Source of the DNA: Tomocerus qinae
Taxonomy: Eukaryota > Arthropoda > Collembola > Entomobryomorpha > Tomoceridae
Length of the DNA stretch: 64,000 bases
Direction of reading: 5' to 3'
NCBI GenBank assembly: GCA_020055645.1
Contig: CM034546.1
Coordinates: 82,026,001-82,090,000 of the forward strand
Notes under the pieces: generated by a model
Told to the model about the DNA's origin: nothing
The model's database searches: none
Seen by the model: only the letters and a program-made list of their open reading frames with translations
Position numbers and translations under genes: made by a program
In this document: positions 54,088 through 63,866 of the stretch, one piece after another
How positions within the stretch are numbered: the stretch's first letter is position 1
Layout: every line of letters begins with the position of its first letter

Positions 54088-54348
54088 TTGAAAAGAGGCA
54101 GCCATGAAAACTACAGACGGTTTCCGGAAAATGGTTGGAATCTAATACATGCACATATTCAAAGTTATATGAGACTTCCTGTAGCCACTATTCCAGAAGC
54201 AGTGGTGACTGGTGACCCTACTCGGCAATACCTAGCGAGGGACTTCTCCATTACACGAATGTTCCGCGACTTTGTCGAATTGTATGATAAAGCTGCAGAC
54301 TGGGAGTGGGCCTACCGGACATGCTTCAAGGAATTAGGGCTCAAGTAG
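54088..54348 (+). other. Unrecognised 80-codon open stretch
   Basis: The frame without an early ATG contains NGWNLIHAHIQSYM, TGDPTRQYLARDF and WEWAYRTCFKELGLK, with protein-like composition. It lies inside the TIR element just after a CAAAAAAGG-rich low-complexity stretch. It could be an exon of the element's lost gene or captured host sequence. No function is proposed. Confidence 0.35.
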
Positions 54349-54440
54349 CTTATTAAGGCTCATTTTTGGGAAACTTATAATCAACAGGCTTGAAATATCC
54401 TATTTAAATAAAACCTTCGTCTTCAGTTCCCATGTTAATA

Positions 54441-54865
54441 CCCAGCCACGTTGGCTTGGTGGAGTACTCAGTCGTCTGACTAATCAATGTGTGCTTCCAC
54501 TGCCAGTTCGATTCTTTGGCTGGGTGAAATGGCCGAGGGCTGTTTAAAGGCGAGTGTTTGAGTTGTCAATGTGGAATTAAGACAAAGGTTAAGCACGAAC
54601 CCGCAATTTCAAGGGCCGTCCTATTGATACCACGTATGTGCTCCTGTGTACGTAGAGTAGCTTTGGATAACCTGTCTTTGTTGGGCTAGTAGACTTCCGA
54701 TAACAGTCCCACGACAGTGACTCGTAAATGACAGCCTTAGGCTTCTCGGGTATTAATTAACAACAATACCAGTGTTGAGGGAGTTGGCAATAGGCCCGTA
54801 ATGAGGCCTGCGCCCAGTACTATCACTTTGTAGTGAGGCAGTACACCCCATATAACATACATACA
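54441..54865 (+). mobile_element. tRNA-derived SINE (425 bp)
   Basis: Perfect 13-bp duplications TCCCATGTTAATA (54428-54440 and 54866-54878). The head has an A-box-like TGGCTTGGTGG (54452) and a B-box-like AGTTCGATTCT (54505-54515), as expected of an internal Pol III promoter. The tail is ATAACATACATACAT. It lies inside the TIR element, so there is a three-level nest. Confidence 0.85.
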
Positions 54866-55027
54866 TCCCATGTTAATATTGCATTGTATGGTATTATCTA
54901 AGGTTCATTCGTCATTATTGTTTTGTTTAACAGATTGATTCGTTTCCATAAGCTTACCCCGTCTGGTCACTATAAAATAAATTATTTGTTTACAAATATC
55001 TAAGCCCCTTTTACTAGGGAATGAGTC

Positions 55028-55535
55028 ATATGTCATTGGTTTGGGGTAGTGCACCTCATTTTAATATTGATTTAATTAACAAACTTCTGAGAACTATGGG
55101 ACGCTTTGTTTTAGGAAAAAATAAGTATGACTCAGTAGCTAATGACAATTCTGTTGATCTAAAATGGTTGTTTCCTACTTATATGTATAAATATGAAGCT
55201 ATTAAACTGTCTTATACTATTGTTAATAACATTTGCCCTCCATATTTTAAAAATTATCTAGATATTAACAAAGTAAACATTATATCAATACTTATAACAC
55301 CCCACACTATCAGGGTATATCAGACCCAAATGTATAAACGGTCTTTTATTTATTCAGGCACAGCCTTATGGCTTAGTTTACCTAATGATATCACATGTCT
55401 TGATAATTATGATAAGTTTAAGACTCAATTAAAATTGTTCTTGCTAAATCAACAAATATTAGATTACTTACCTATAACTGATAATGAATTAAATTACTCC
55501 TGTATTGAGGAAGTAGCTGCAGGGATTCGATAATA
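55028..55535 (+). pseudogene. LINE C-terminal part
   Basis: Continues the LINE after the insertion: MSLVWGSAPHFN, LLRTMGRFVLGKNKY, IVNNICPPYF and FIYSGTALWLSLPNDI, as in Jockey/CR1-type C-termini. Stop at 55531-55533, then a 3' UTR and (AATA)n tail. Confidence 0.85.
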
Positions 55536-55646
55536 TACTCTCTATTTTAGTAATACTATGTTATATTGTTAAAGATTGTAAGTATTCTGATATTTTAATA
55601 ACCTCAATGGAGGCGATATCTGTGCAATAAATAAATAAATAAATAC

Positions 55647-55936
55647 TAGGTCGTCCAATAGCTCGATTGAAAGCTGACATGTCCCCGGACACTACTAAAC
55701 ATTAAATACATTACAGCCATCCCATGACAGGGAATGAACTTCTCTGCCGTTATATTTCCGTTTTGGAATGATTTATTATAATTTATACCAACTAAAAACT
55801 AGTAATTCATAAGGATAGTACGCAACAAAATGCATTCTGATGCTACACCCACATGAATGATCTATCAAAAACAGATGTATATTTTCACACCTGTGCCAAC
55901 ATATTTAGTCACGTCATATTTTTAAACAGACACTTT
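55647..55936. other. 3' flank of the metalloprotease gene
   Basis: No gene. AATAAA on the minus strand at 55772-55777 is a candidate poly(A) signal for the metalloprotease. Confidence 0.45.
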
Positions 55937-57427
55937 CTACAATTGACGTTGGTTAATGTTAACTCCAGTTAACGGAGTACAAATAAGATCGTCGGATTTA
56001 TAATCATGAGGATGGGATTTGTGATTCTCGAAGAGTTTATTTGACTCTCCTTCAATGTTGTGGTTTTCTCTCAGACAATGGCCTCTGCTGGATGTAATAT
56101 ACTCCTTCATGTATTTGATACTGCAGTCCGAAAATATTGATCGGGTTTCACGAAGCAACGGGTCGATCATAGCATTAATTCCCACATTCGTTTTACAATT
56201 CACTTCTTCGTCATCGTCGTGGGGTGCCCCCAAATTATGGGCTAATAAATGAGCTACGGTCTTTGCACCTCTAAAGTATGTTTTAATATCTTTTGCTACG
56301 GAAACCGCAAAAGATTGCTTCCTGAAGCCATCACTGAAACAAGCTGACTTTAAGTAAGCCAATCCTGACACACTAGCACTTGTTGCTTCCATATCAAGCA
56401 TTAATCTAAGGGTTGAATCCATGCCAGTAAGGTAGACAGCCACATCATGCTGTGGCAAAATATTTTTGTGTGTATTTTGATAAACCCATTTGGAAAAGTT
56501 TTCTAGAATATTTTTGATATTGAAACCTCCCAAATAGTTATCGTGTATTAACCCGTTTTCAAATACAATATACTTTTCCGCGTCAATTGATGACATCGCA
56601 GCTATCCCAACTACTTTAAACTTGACTTTGAAATCCTCCCTCCCTAACCAAATTGAGTTTACGATATGGAAAAATACCCCGATGTAATCCAAGATTTCTC
56701 TTACGGCGCCATTAAATTGTTTGTATTTTATGTGATCTAAAATAACGAGTATTTCGGGTGTGATATTAATAACTCCTTCAGCTGAGCCTGGAGTTACCGA
56801 TTGATCAGCGTCAACATAGTCTTTATCCTTGTTCAGTGGCATCCTTTGAAACTCTCGTTGAAATTTTATTCTGCCTTCATCATTCTTCTTTGACTTAAGC
56901 GTTCTGATCTGATCAATTAATTCATGCACGTTTTGTAATGCACTTTTTAATTTACCTTTGTTTGATTTTGCCTCAGAGTCTAAAGATACATCCCCAATTC
57001 TCCCATGAAAATTTCTTCTGCTGCCTTCTTCGCTTAACGATATCACAGCAGATTTCTCAGTGTTAATTAAGAATCGTTCTTCAATTTCATGGAGCTCATT
57101 GAAAGTTGGTGTTGCATCCCTCATGAATAATTTTTTTTTAGTTTCATTATCAAAAATTGAAAATTTAAAATTCGAGGAGAATATTAATTCCCTTGGCTTC
57201 ACAAATTTTACATCGTAGACCTTGTCAAATGCTTTGAACTGTATTTGGTAATGGTTCATTGCATTGAGTTTCACTCGGTTTAAAGTAAAATCCACTTCCT
57301 GTGTAAGAAAGTCACCATTTTGAATTTGGCTTGTGTTCGGTGTTATAATACTGGCGTAACACATTGATACATACGTGTCAAAAATAAATGATACGATAGT
57401 TAACACTGAAACATTTAAATTATACAT
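55937..57427 (-). CDS. M12B (reprolysin/venom-type) metalloprotease-like protein, catalytic Glu missing
   Basis: From the ATG at 57427 the protein begins MYNLNVSVLTIVSFIFDTYV, a signal peptide; an upstream in-frame ATG at 57475 would bury it. A propeptide-like region follows (HYQIQFKAFDKVYDVKF..), with a charged linker ending near residue 210. The metalloprotease-like domain starts at INITPEILVILDHI. The zinc site reads VAHLLAHNLGAPHDDDEEVNC, where the family has HExGHxxGxxHD: all three His are kept but Glu is Leu. Such a change should abolish hydrolysis, so this may be a pseudoenzyme or inhibitor-like paralogue. The coding region is a single exon of 496 codons without lesions, so either an intronless gene or a retrocopy. 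M12B proteins of this kind are common in arthropod venoms and saliva. No disintegrin domain is visible. Confidence 0.82.
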   Translation of the reverse strand: MYNLNVSVLTIVSFIFDTYVSMCYASIITPNTSQIQNGDFLTQEVDFTLNRVKLNAMNHYQIQFKAFDKVYDVKFVKPRELIFSSNFKFSIFDNETKKKLFMRDATPTFNELHEIEERFLINTEKSAVISLSEEGSRRNFHGRIGDVSLDSEAKSNKGKLKSALQNVHELIDQIRTLKSKKNDEGRIKFQREFQRMPLNKDKDYVDADQSVTPGSAEGVINITPEILVILDHIKYKQFNGAVREILDYIGVFFHIVNSIWLGREDFKVKFKVVGIAAMSSIDAEKYIVFENGLIHDNYLGGFNIKNILENFSKWVYQNTHKNILPQHDVAVYLTGMDSTLRLMLDMEATSASVSGLAYLKSACFSDGFRKQSFAVSVAKDIKTYFRGAKTVAHLLAHNLGAPHDDDEEVNCKTNVGINAMIDPLLRETRSIFSDCSIKYMKEYITSSRGHCLRENHNIEGESNKLFENHKSHPHDYKSDDLICTPLTGVNINQRQL

Positions 57428-57601
57428 TTTGATGGAGTATTTTTTGATATTGTTATGATACTGTTTACTAAGCAAATTTCTTCATATCTCTACATGAATT
57501 AAATGAAATTTGAATTAGTTTCATAGTTGCAAAGGTATTGAGTAATATTATACTTAATAATAGTCAATTAGCTCTTTTCCGTATTGCAACCTATTCATTA
57601 T

Positions 57602-58621
57602 ATGTTTAATCATAGGAAATGTGTAATCAGGTCAATTTCATACGCTAAAGACACCCAGGTAATTCGATCTTGTAGTAGTAACCAAGATTCAATTATTATA
57701 GTATACTTCAATTATTATTCAACTTGTAGATTTAATGAAAAGATTTTAGCTCAGAATGAACCTACAATTGGTAAACTGTTACTTATACACAGAGAAAAGC
57801 TATTAAGACGTAAAAAGTACCTACTTATTAATAATCTGTCTTTACACAATCCCAAAATTTTATTTTATTTGGAATACAACAATGTCCACCTAGATTTAAA
57901 CGCCAGAATCAAACTACTTCCAACGTATTGGAAACCATTTCCAAACTATTGGAAATCATTTAAATACATATTGGAAACCATTTCCAAACTATTGGAAACC
58001 ATTTCCAAACTATTGGAAACCATTTCCAAACTATTGGAAACCATTTCCAAACTATTGGAAACCATTTCCAAACTATTGGAAACCATTTCCAAACTATTGG
58101 AAACCATTTCCAAACTATTGGAAACCATTTCCAAACTATTGGAAACCATTTCCAAACTATTGGAAACCATTTCCAAACTATTGGAAACCATTTCCAAACT
58201 ATTGGAAACCATTTCCAAACTATTGGAAACCATTTCCAAACTATTGGAAACCATTTCCAAACTATTGGAAACCATTTCCAAACTATTGGAAACCATTTCC
58301 AAACTATTGGAAACCATTTCCAAACTATTGGAAACCATTTCCAAACTATTGGAAACCATTTCCAAACTATTAGAAACCATTTCCAAACTATTGGAAACCA
58401 TTTCCAAACTATTGGAAACCATTTCCAAACTATTGGAATCCATTTCCAAACTATTGGAAACCATTTCCAAACTATTGGAAACCATTTCCAAACTATTGGA
58501 AACCATTTCCAAACTATTGGAAACCATTTCCAAACTATTGGAAACCATTTCTAAATTATTGGAAAACATTTCCAATGTATTAGATTCAACACGCTCAAAA
58601 TGGGGATTTAACATGTTCTAA
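57602..58621 (+). other. Open frame ending in a minisatellite-encoded heptad repeat
   Basis: A frame with an ATG at 57602 (MFNHRKCVIRSI) runs about 110 unique residues and then about 27 copies of the heptad LETISKL from the 21-bp array. Leu at spacing 3-4-7 would form a coiled coil if translated. The unit is also open on the other strand (NSLEMVS), so openness by itself means little. It starts about 175 bp from the divergent metalloprotease gene. No homologue is recognised; probably not a gene. Confidence 0.2.
57935..58590. repeat. Minisatellite, 21-bp unit TTGGAAACCATTTCCAAACT(A)
   Basis: About thirty near-identical units. Each is a dyad (TTGGAAAccaTTTCCAA). Similar in design, not sequence, to the Foldback inner array. 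Confidence 0.96.
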
Positions 58622-58639
58622 AAGTAGCAATCTGTTTTC

Positions 58640-59118
58640 AAAAGTTCTACAGTACCAATCTGTATGCAACAGTGCTACAGTAGCAATCTGTATGCAGCAG
58701 TGCTACAGTACCAATCTGTATGCAACAGTGCTACAGTAGCAATCTGTATGCAACAGTGCTACAGTAGCAATCTATATGCAACAGTGCTACAGTACCAATC
58801 GGTATGCAACAGTGCTACAGTAGCAATCTGTATGCAACAGTGTTACAGTAGCAATCTGTATGCAACAGTGCTACAGTACCAATCTGTATGCAACAGTCCT
58901 ACAGTAGCAATCTGTATGCAACAGTGCTACAGTACCAATCTGTATGCAACAGTGCTACAGTACCAATCTGTATGCAACAGTTCTTCAGTAGCAATCTGTA
59001 TGCAACAGTGCTACAGTAGCAATCTGTATGCAACAGTGCTACAGTAGCAATCTGTATGCAACAGTGCTACAGTAGCAATCTGTATGCAACAGTTCTTCAG
59101 TAGCAATCTGTATGCACC
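58640..59118. repeat. Minisatellite, 28-bp unit
   Basis: About seventeen copies of a unit with GCAACAGTGCTACAGTA and CAATCTGTAT. An alternation of GTAGCAATC and GTACCAATC variants gives partly higher-order order. Confidence 0.95.
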
Positions 59119-59126
59119 TGTGTGAA

Positions 59127-59890
59127 TATTTACGAGTTAATTCGAATATTTTCGAGTAAATTCGAATATTTTCGAGTAAATTCGAATATTTTCGAGTAAA
59201 TTCGAATATTTTCGAGTAAATTCGAATATTTTCGAGTAAATTCGAATATTTTCGAGTAAATTCGAATATTTTCGAGTAAATTCGAATATTTTCGAGTAAA
59301 TTCGAATATTTTCGAGTAAATTCGAATATTTTCGAGTAAATTCGAATATTTTCGAGTAAATTCGAATATTTTCGAGTAAATTCGAATATTTTCGAGTAAA
59401 TTCGAATATTTTCGAGTAAATTCGAATATTTTCGAGTAAATTCGAATATTTTCGAGTAAATTCGAATATTTTCGAGTAAATTCGAATATTTTCGAGTAAA
59501 TTCGAATATTTTCGAGTAAATTCGAATATTTTCGAGTAAATTCGAATATTTTCGAGTAAATTCGAATATTTTCGAGTAAATTCGAATATTTTCGAGTAAA
59601 TTCGAATATTTTCGAGTAAATTCGAATATTTTCGAGTAAATTCGAATATTTTCGAGTAAATTCGAATATTTTCGAGTAAATTCGAATATTTTCGAGTAAA
59701 TTCGAATATTTTCGAGTAAATTCGAATATTTTCGAGTAAATTCGAATATTTTCGAGTAAATTCGAATATTTTCGAGTAAATTCGAATATTTTCGAGTAAA
59801 TTCGAATATTTTCGAGTAAATTCAAATATTTTCGAGTCATTTCGAATAGTTTCGAGTAAATACGAATATTTTCGAGTAAATGCGATTAGT
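59127..59890. repeat. Minisatellite, 20-bp unit TTCGAATATTTTCGAGTAAA
   Basis: About thirty-seven units, nearly perfect except at both ends. The unit holds TTCGAA and TCGAATATTTTCGA dyads. The 236-codon minus-strand frame is a by-product. The array ends 10 bp before the BEL LTR. Confidence 0.97.
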
Positions 59891-59899
59891 TACGACTAC

Positions 59900-60033
59900 T
59901 GTTTGAGCCCTACTGTCAACTACCCGTCGTCAGCGGACACTCAGAATGTGTCTGGATGATCGTGTATGGAATTGATGTTAAAAATGATACTTTGCAATAA
60001 TTATGCTTGGTAATATTACTAAAATCAAAGCGT
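59900..60033 (-). repeat. BEL/Pao 3' LTR, portion matched to the 5' LTR
   Basis: Only the part alignable to 63867-64000 can be proven; the LTR extends further, to somewhere before 60560. It begins TGTTTGAGCC after the minisatellite. Confidence 0.85.
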
Positions 60034-60564
60034 GTCGAAACTCAGTAACTTTATATGACTAAAAATGCTTTTTATTACCACAAAAACACTTAAAACAATT
60101 ACTGGACGAAAAGATTTGTTAATTGACCCAGCTTAAATATGTGTGTCCGTTGCAAAGTCTGAACAAGAACTTACTCGCTTCCTTCTAGAACAACGCTATA
60201 ATAACGCCCTGGCACAAAAAAAGAGTAAACGTGTAAGGCGCGGTAAAATAATCCAGCAAGGAAACTAAATATTATAAAACTCCACTAGGTGGGACGATAT
60301 GCATAAAACAGAACAATAAAATAAATTATGCAAATCTCAAATAAAATAGGTATATAATAATACCAACAAAATAATAACTCAGTTCACTTTGAACATCCTC
60401 TCACCTTCTTTTGTGAGATTTAAGAACAAAAGAACAATAAAATCATAAATTCAAACTCCTAAAACTTAAGCCTATCTGGTATTTTCACTTTTCGTCCAAA
60501 TCGGGTGATTCCTCCGTCTTCTTCTCTGAGACGATGAGATCCTTCAGTTATTCAGGTATTTCCA

Positions 60565-61852
60565 TCAAATCTTAGGGTCCTTTACTTCCAGAGGATATAC
60601 TCGCTGAATAACCCGAAGAAAGCTTCCAGTCGATGTACGTATACGTGCAAGTCTAACGTGATCATCAGTCCCGGGTAATAATTCCTCAATCTTGATCTCC
60701 TCAAGCCAAAGGCCACTCATGACGTTTCTTATTGTCACTCCCGACGAGTACAATTTCTCCAACCTGGAAATCTCTTGGCGTCTGAGATTTAGCTCGATGA
60801 ACTAGTTGTGCCAAGTATTCAGTTCTAAATCGGGATCGGAGTTCTTCCTTCATCTTGGATAGGCGCCAAAAATTCAGCAGTCCTCCAGCATCTAGGCATT
60901 TTTCTTCGGGAAAATCAGAAGTCTTGATGTCTTGAAAAGACATCGCAGGGGTTAACGGCTGAAGATCCTCCGTATCTTCCGTAATATAGGTCAGGGGCCG
61001 TCCATTAATTATTGATTCTACTTCGCAAAGGCAAGTCTGTAACTGTTCTTCGTTCAGCTTGCTTGTTCCAAGGGACTTTCGAAGTAAATCCTTAATAGAT
61101 CGTATCAAGCGCTTCCACCAGGGGGCAGCAGGAGTATTAAATCTCCAATGGATTCTTTGGATCCTGGTATCCCTTTCAATTCTCTTCCAGTCGAGTTGTT
61201 TAAATAAATTATTGGCACCGACAAAATTCGTGCCGTTATCACTATATATAGTGGTAGGACGTCCTCTCCGGCTAATAAATCGCTATAGTGCGTAGAGGAA
61301 CGCTTCAGTGCTCAGAGAAGTCACCATCTCCAAATGGACTGCTCTATAGACAGCACACGTGAATAGCACAATCCAGGCTTTCGTACTATTGCATAAAAAT
61401 AAAGGGCCGGCCAAGTCCACTCCAGTTATTTGAAAGGTTTTCGCCTCTCGTACTCTATCTTCTGGCAGTGGCGCTTCAGACACTACAGGGGCCTTAACTT
61501 GATGACGACGACAGGGGACACATTTTGCTACTACTTCCTTCACTGCCCGACGTCCTTGCAGAATCCAGCATCGCTCTCGCAACTTTCCTAGTAAAAATTG
61601 AGCACCGGCATGTCTGTTCATCAGATGCTCTTCATAAATAAGTTCCTCCACAAGAGGATGTGATCTTCGCAGTAATATAGGTTTCTTGAAAGCAGGAGTA
61701 TCAGTACGATTGAGAAGTTTCGTCTGCACCTTGATGAGTCCATCCTCTATTTCAGTTTTAATTCCCGATGCAGCACTTCCTTTCTTAGTTGGAAATGCTT
61801 CAGATTGCACCAACTTAAACAAAGTCTTCTCCGCACGATCTATTTCCAACAT
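60565..61852 (-). pseudogene. BEL/Pao integrase, broken
   Basis: Starts with the zinc-binding domain (HPLVEELIYEEHLMNRHAG..CVPCRRHQ), then ITGVDLAGPL (first Asp) to FLYAL and an in-frame stop near 61283. The frame resumes with RGRPTTIYSDNGTNF (second Asp, about 61230). At about 61120 the sequence AAPWWKRLIRS lacks the few residues that normally carry the catalytic Glu in this family. The C-terminal BEL/Pao module follows (INGRPLTYITED, LLNFWRL, VQVGEIVLV-like) with another break near 60720. The integrase is dead. Confidence 0.85.
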
Positions 61853-61919
61853 TTCACAGCTCTCCTCTTCCAGTAGATTTATCCTTTAATTTATATATAA
61901 ATAGGAGAACCCACGCCAT

Positions 61920-62856
61920 TCAAATGACATTGGAAGAGTAGGAAGAATATCTAGAACCATACCATGGTGTCTCTGCAGTAGTGGAGGTCATAACTGACAC
62001 ATGAATTTTCTCTCCTAAGACTGTTTCTTCGTCCACGTGCTCCTCTTCAACTGGCCATTGCGGTCGTGGTCTCTTGAGCCAGTCGGGACCCTCCCACCAT
62101 TTAGATTGTAGTAATTCTTCAGTCGTGCATCCTCTAGAGGGAAGATCGGCGGAGTTGGACACTCCCGGAATATGTCTCCAGTTCTGAACATTAGTGAGGG
62201 TTAGAATTTCTTTTACTCTATTACCGACGAAAGTCCCCCACTCATCGTTTCGTCGGATCCAAGCCAACGCTGTCGTGGAATCTGTCCACAAGAAAACAGG
62301 CACGTTGGTTAAATCAATGGCGTCACAAATTGCAGTTTTTAATCTTGCAGTAATTGTACATGCAAGTAGCTCGAGTCTACAAATAGACATCCTCTTCAAG
62401 GGAGCAACTCTGGCCTTCGCTTGAATCAACTGCAGTGACACTCCATTGTAACTTTCCACTCTGAGAAATGCACAGGTAGCATACGCGTTCTTGCTGGCAT
62501 CCCCAAAAATGTGGAGCTCTTCATTTATGAAGTTTCTATTCAAATGTCTAGGAACATTAATAGATTTTAAAATAGGTGATTTTATCCACCACTCACGAAA
62601 TTGCTCCTGCAGAGAGATAGACAATTCTGAGTCCCAAATTTCCTCCTTGGAGTTCTTACCTTTAATTAAATTCTTTCCAGGCTTCTTGTAAAATAATTTT
62701 CGGGGGCAGAAGCGCAGGACACAGGAATCCAAGAGGATCAAAAACTTGTTGCACTTTCGATAAGATGATTCTTTTCGTTATCTTGTCCGGAAGTGTGCTG
62801 TCTCCCAGATATTCACATCTTATCGTATCTTGAATTTTGTCCCACTTGTAGCCCAA
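61920..62856 (-). pseudogene. BEL/Pao RT thumb and RNase H
   Basis: The frame 62856-62662 (KRIILSKVQQVFDPLGFLCP) shifts to 62741-61920, which carries the RNase H: HIFGDASKNAYAT, RLELLACTITARL, FLWTDSTTALAWI and WRHIPGVSNSADLPSRG. These phrases are diagnostic of BEL/Pao. The catalytic Asp residues appear present in RNase H. Confidence 0.88.
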
Positions 62857-63365
62857 AACACTAGTCAGCTCTTGACGGAAACTTACATTGCCAGACTACA
62901 ATCCACATTCACTACTCGTGAGTGAACCGACTCTGGAATCCTCCACATTTGTAGATTCCCACTGACGTAAATCCATCTTAGCTTTGGCTAACAATTCAGT
63001 GGACACTCTCTTAAACTCTTCATACTCCTGTACGGTGGACACAGAGGTGACACGGTTATCAACATAAAGTGACGAGAAGTTTCCTGCCTGCCATCTGTAA
63101 CTGCAGATAAGTGGTAGTCAATCACTGCTCCAAGAAGAAAGGGGCTACAGTTGACTCCAAAAACCACACGACAGTGTCGGAAAATCTTAATTTTTCTATT
63201 TTCTAAATTCTCCCACCATATGAAGCGGAGATAATTCCGATCATCTTCATGGAGAGAAATCATCTGAAATGCTTTTCTGATGTCTGCCACGACACCTATT
63301 TTATTTTCCCGAAATCTATGAAGAATTGACGGGATCAGTTCCAGTAAATTCGGTACAGTCGTCAT
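62857..63365 (-). pseudogene. BEL/Pao RT palm, frameshifted, YVDN
   Basis: Frame 63365-62988 has KIGVVADIRKAFQMISL and HCRVVFGVNCSPFLLGAVI. The frame then shifts, and the catalytic box reads LYVDNRVTS (about 63055), where BEL/Pao RTs have YVDD. A stop lies near 62896. The RT is inactive on two counts. Confidence 0.85.
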
Positions 63366-63549
63366 CTAACATGGCCTCCTTCACCTGGTCGTTGAAGGCT
63401 GTCAATTTATTAAAAATTGATTCGAGCATTTTTACTTAAGCTTCTATGGCAGTTCTGTCTGGTTCATCATTTTGCAGCTCGGCGATGCTATTAGCCAGTT
63501 TCGTAAACGAAGTCCGAACCAGAGTCCTTGCTTTAATTAATCGATCCAT
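63366..63549 (-). pseudogene. BEL/Pao Gag N-terminus fused to RT by deletion
   Basis: From the ATG at 63549: MDRLIKARTLVRTSFTKLA, then a stop after RTAIEA, then MLESIFNKLTAFNDQVKEAM. This matches the N-terminal DUF1759-like Gag start of BEL/Pao elements. It runs straight into RT at about 63350, so most of gag, the protease and the RT fingers are deleted. Confidence 0.7.
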
Positions 63550-63837
63550 AACTCAAAATTCAACAGACTAAGACCAACAAATACTGAATTAGTAAATATC
63601 ACGACAATTGACGTTGGTCCAAGAAATGTAATAATACAACGCAATGTCAAATTCAATTGATCAGTCTATTAACCTCCAATTAATATAAACGATTCAAAGG
63701 TAAATTGGAATAGACTGACCGACAAATGCTGTGCTTAGGGCTACAGCAAACCTATGCTATGTACAATTGATCCAAAGAGCAGCCTCAAAAAACGAAAGGT
63801 CCCTTGATCTTCTTCAAAATTCGCAATTCAAAAACGA

Positions 63838-63866
63838 ACAGCCGGATCACGTCGGGGTCACCTAAA
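63838..63866 (-). promoter_or_regulatory. Candidate primer binding site of the BEL element
   Basis: On the minus strand AGGTGACCCCGACGTGATC follows the LTR end (..CAAACA-TTT). A GTGACCCCGACG-type sequence is a plausible tRNA complement, but the usual TGG start is not exact. Confidence 0.4.

Larger units (their letters stand above)
52936..55027. mobile_element. TIR element inserted in the LINE (about 2.1 kb)
   Basis: The ends GACTCATTCCCTAGTAAAAG and, inverted, CTTTTACTAGGGAATGAGTC are perfect inverted repeats of 27-31 bp, also sharing GGGGCTTA. ATAT on both sides may be the duplication, but the palindromic context leaves it uncertain. It has no transposase. Two short coding-like stretches (53195-53345; 54088-54348, containing TGDPTRQYLARDFSITRMFR) are unrecognised. 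Confidence 0.75.
52075..55646 (+). mobile_element. LINE fragment split by a TIR element
   Basis: The RT part (52075-52931) and the C-terminal part (55033-55535) of one LINE are separated by an insertion. The 3' end is an (AATA)n tail at about 55625-55646. It is 5'-truncated, lacking the endonuclease. Confidence 0.85.

Noticed and set aside
54441..54530. Functional tRNA gene
   Set aside because: A- and B-box-like sequences exist but no cloverleaf can be drawn. The 13-bp TSD and long 3' body make it a SINE.
57946..58614. 222-residue minus-strand ORF of NSLEMVS heptads
   Set aside because: Shadow of the 21-bp minisatellite. The same array is open on the other strand as LETISKL.
58664..59047. 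127-residue ORF of CYSSNLYATVLQ-type repeats
   Set aside because: Encoded only by the 28-bp minisatellite, with no unique sequence.
59130..59840. 236-residue minus-strand ORF (ENIRIYSKIFEFTRKYSNLL repeats)
   Set aside because: It is produced entirely by the 20-bp minisatellite, whose unit lacks stops in that frame.
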